DNA from: Acanthopleura granulata
Lineage: Eukaryota > Mollusca > Polyplacophora > Chitonida > Chitonidae
DNA: 64,000 nt
Direction: 5' to 3'
Assembly (NCBI GenBank): GCA_016165875.1
Contig: JABBOT010000031.1
Coordinates: forward strand, 2,214,454-2,278,453
A program made the position numbers and the translations under genes. Below the pieces are notes generated by a model. It made no database searches. It was not told where the DNA came from and saw only the letters and a program-made list of their open reading frames with translations. Of this stretch, positions 63,831-64,000 are shown one piece after another (the first letter of the stretch is position 1; the number at the start of each line of letters is the position of its first letter).

Positions 63831-64000
63831 TGTTTCTATTTTTTTTTTAATAATATTATTTGCGGTTTCGCTTCACGTTGCGTTTTTTAGCCGTTTTACA
63901 CCTGGTTATTTTGATTCTTTTTCATTTCAAGGCTTTCTTTGTTAGCATGGTGTCTGATTACGTGTCCCTTCCACTAACCGTTTTTAAACAATTGGATGGA
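63831..64000. other. Flank duplicated at 56197-56340
   Basis: TTTCGCTTCAC.TTGCGT.TTTTAGCC, ACACCTG.TTA.TTTGA and CATTTCAA.GCTT.CTTTGTT recur in the same order after the tRNA-Val 3' half of copy A. No gene. Confidence 0.7.

Overview
This is animal (eukaryotic) DNA, AT-rich with long introns. The likely source is a mollusc or another lophotrochozoan. The grounds are the intron-exon genes, several tRNA-derived SINE families (the commonest ending in a run of AAAT after a conserved 'AAAACACCAATCAAAT' stretch), a Tx1-type LINE, a Ty3/gypsy relic and nuclear tRNA-Val genes. The species cannot be named from the sequence alone.

Two protein genes are convincing, both on the + strand, and they are paralogues. 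Gene 1 (coding 7935-27036, 13 coding exons) gives one uninterrupted frame of 2864 codons once spliced at consensus sites. It encodes a signal peptide, FIVE tandem Venus-flytrap (VFT, mGluR/CaSR-type ligand-binding) domains and one class C seven-helix domain. Gene 2 (coding 41567-48143, 4 coding exons, 1012 codons) has a signal peptide, ONE VFT, the same kind of seven-helix domain and a long tyrosine- and proline-rich tail. From the last VFT onward the two genes share intron positions and phases (VFT | phase 0 | 7TM | phase 1 | tail | phase 1 | last exon). The 7TM domains look closer to the GPRC5/bride-of-sevenless group than to mGluRs, and the usual long nine-cysteine domain is replaced by a short Cys linker. 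Each VFT of gene 1 after the first starts with its own copy of such a linker and is bounded by phase-0 introns, which points to growth by internal exon-module duplication. This five-VFT receptor is the main candidate for an undescribed system.

Layout. 1-7 kb: repeats and noncoding DNA (one copy of a ~0.95-kb dispersed repeat, SINEs, an 18-bp-type minisatellite, a possible noncoding first exon of gene 1). 7.9-28.0 kb: gene 1, with four intronic minisatellites, one of which starts exactly at a splice donor and repeats it. 28-41 kb: intergenic DNA or a long 5' intron, with SINEs, a perfect hairpin and a TATA-like promoter candidate for gene 2. 41.6-48.1 kb: gene 2. 48-53 kb: noncoding with SINEs. 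53.1-55.6 kb: decayed Ty3/gypsy element on the minus strand. 55.6-64 kb: a tRNA-Val neighbourhood with two intact tRNA-Val genes (anticodons TAC and AAC), tRNA-Val relics, a decayed Tx1-like LINE, and two duplicated copies of a LINE tail inserted inside a tRNA-Val gene.

Function. If expressed, genes 1 and 2 would be cell-surface receptors that bind small or peptide ligands through VFT domains. Shared subunit pairing is possible but is only inference. All coordinates and exon phases were worked out by eye; splice sites are unconfirmed by transcripts.
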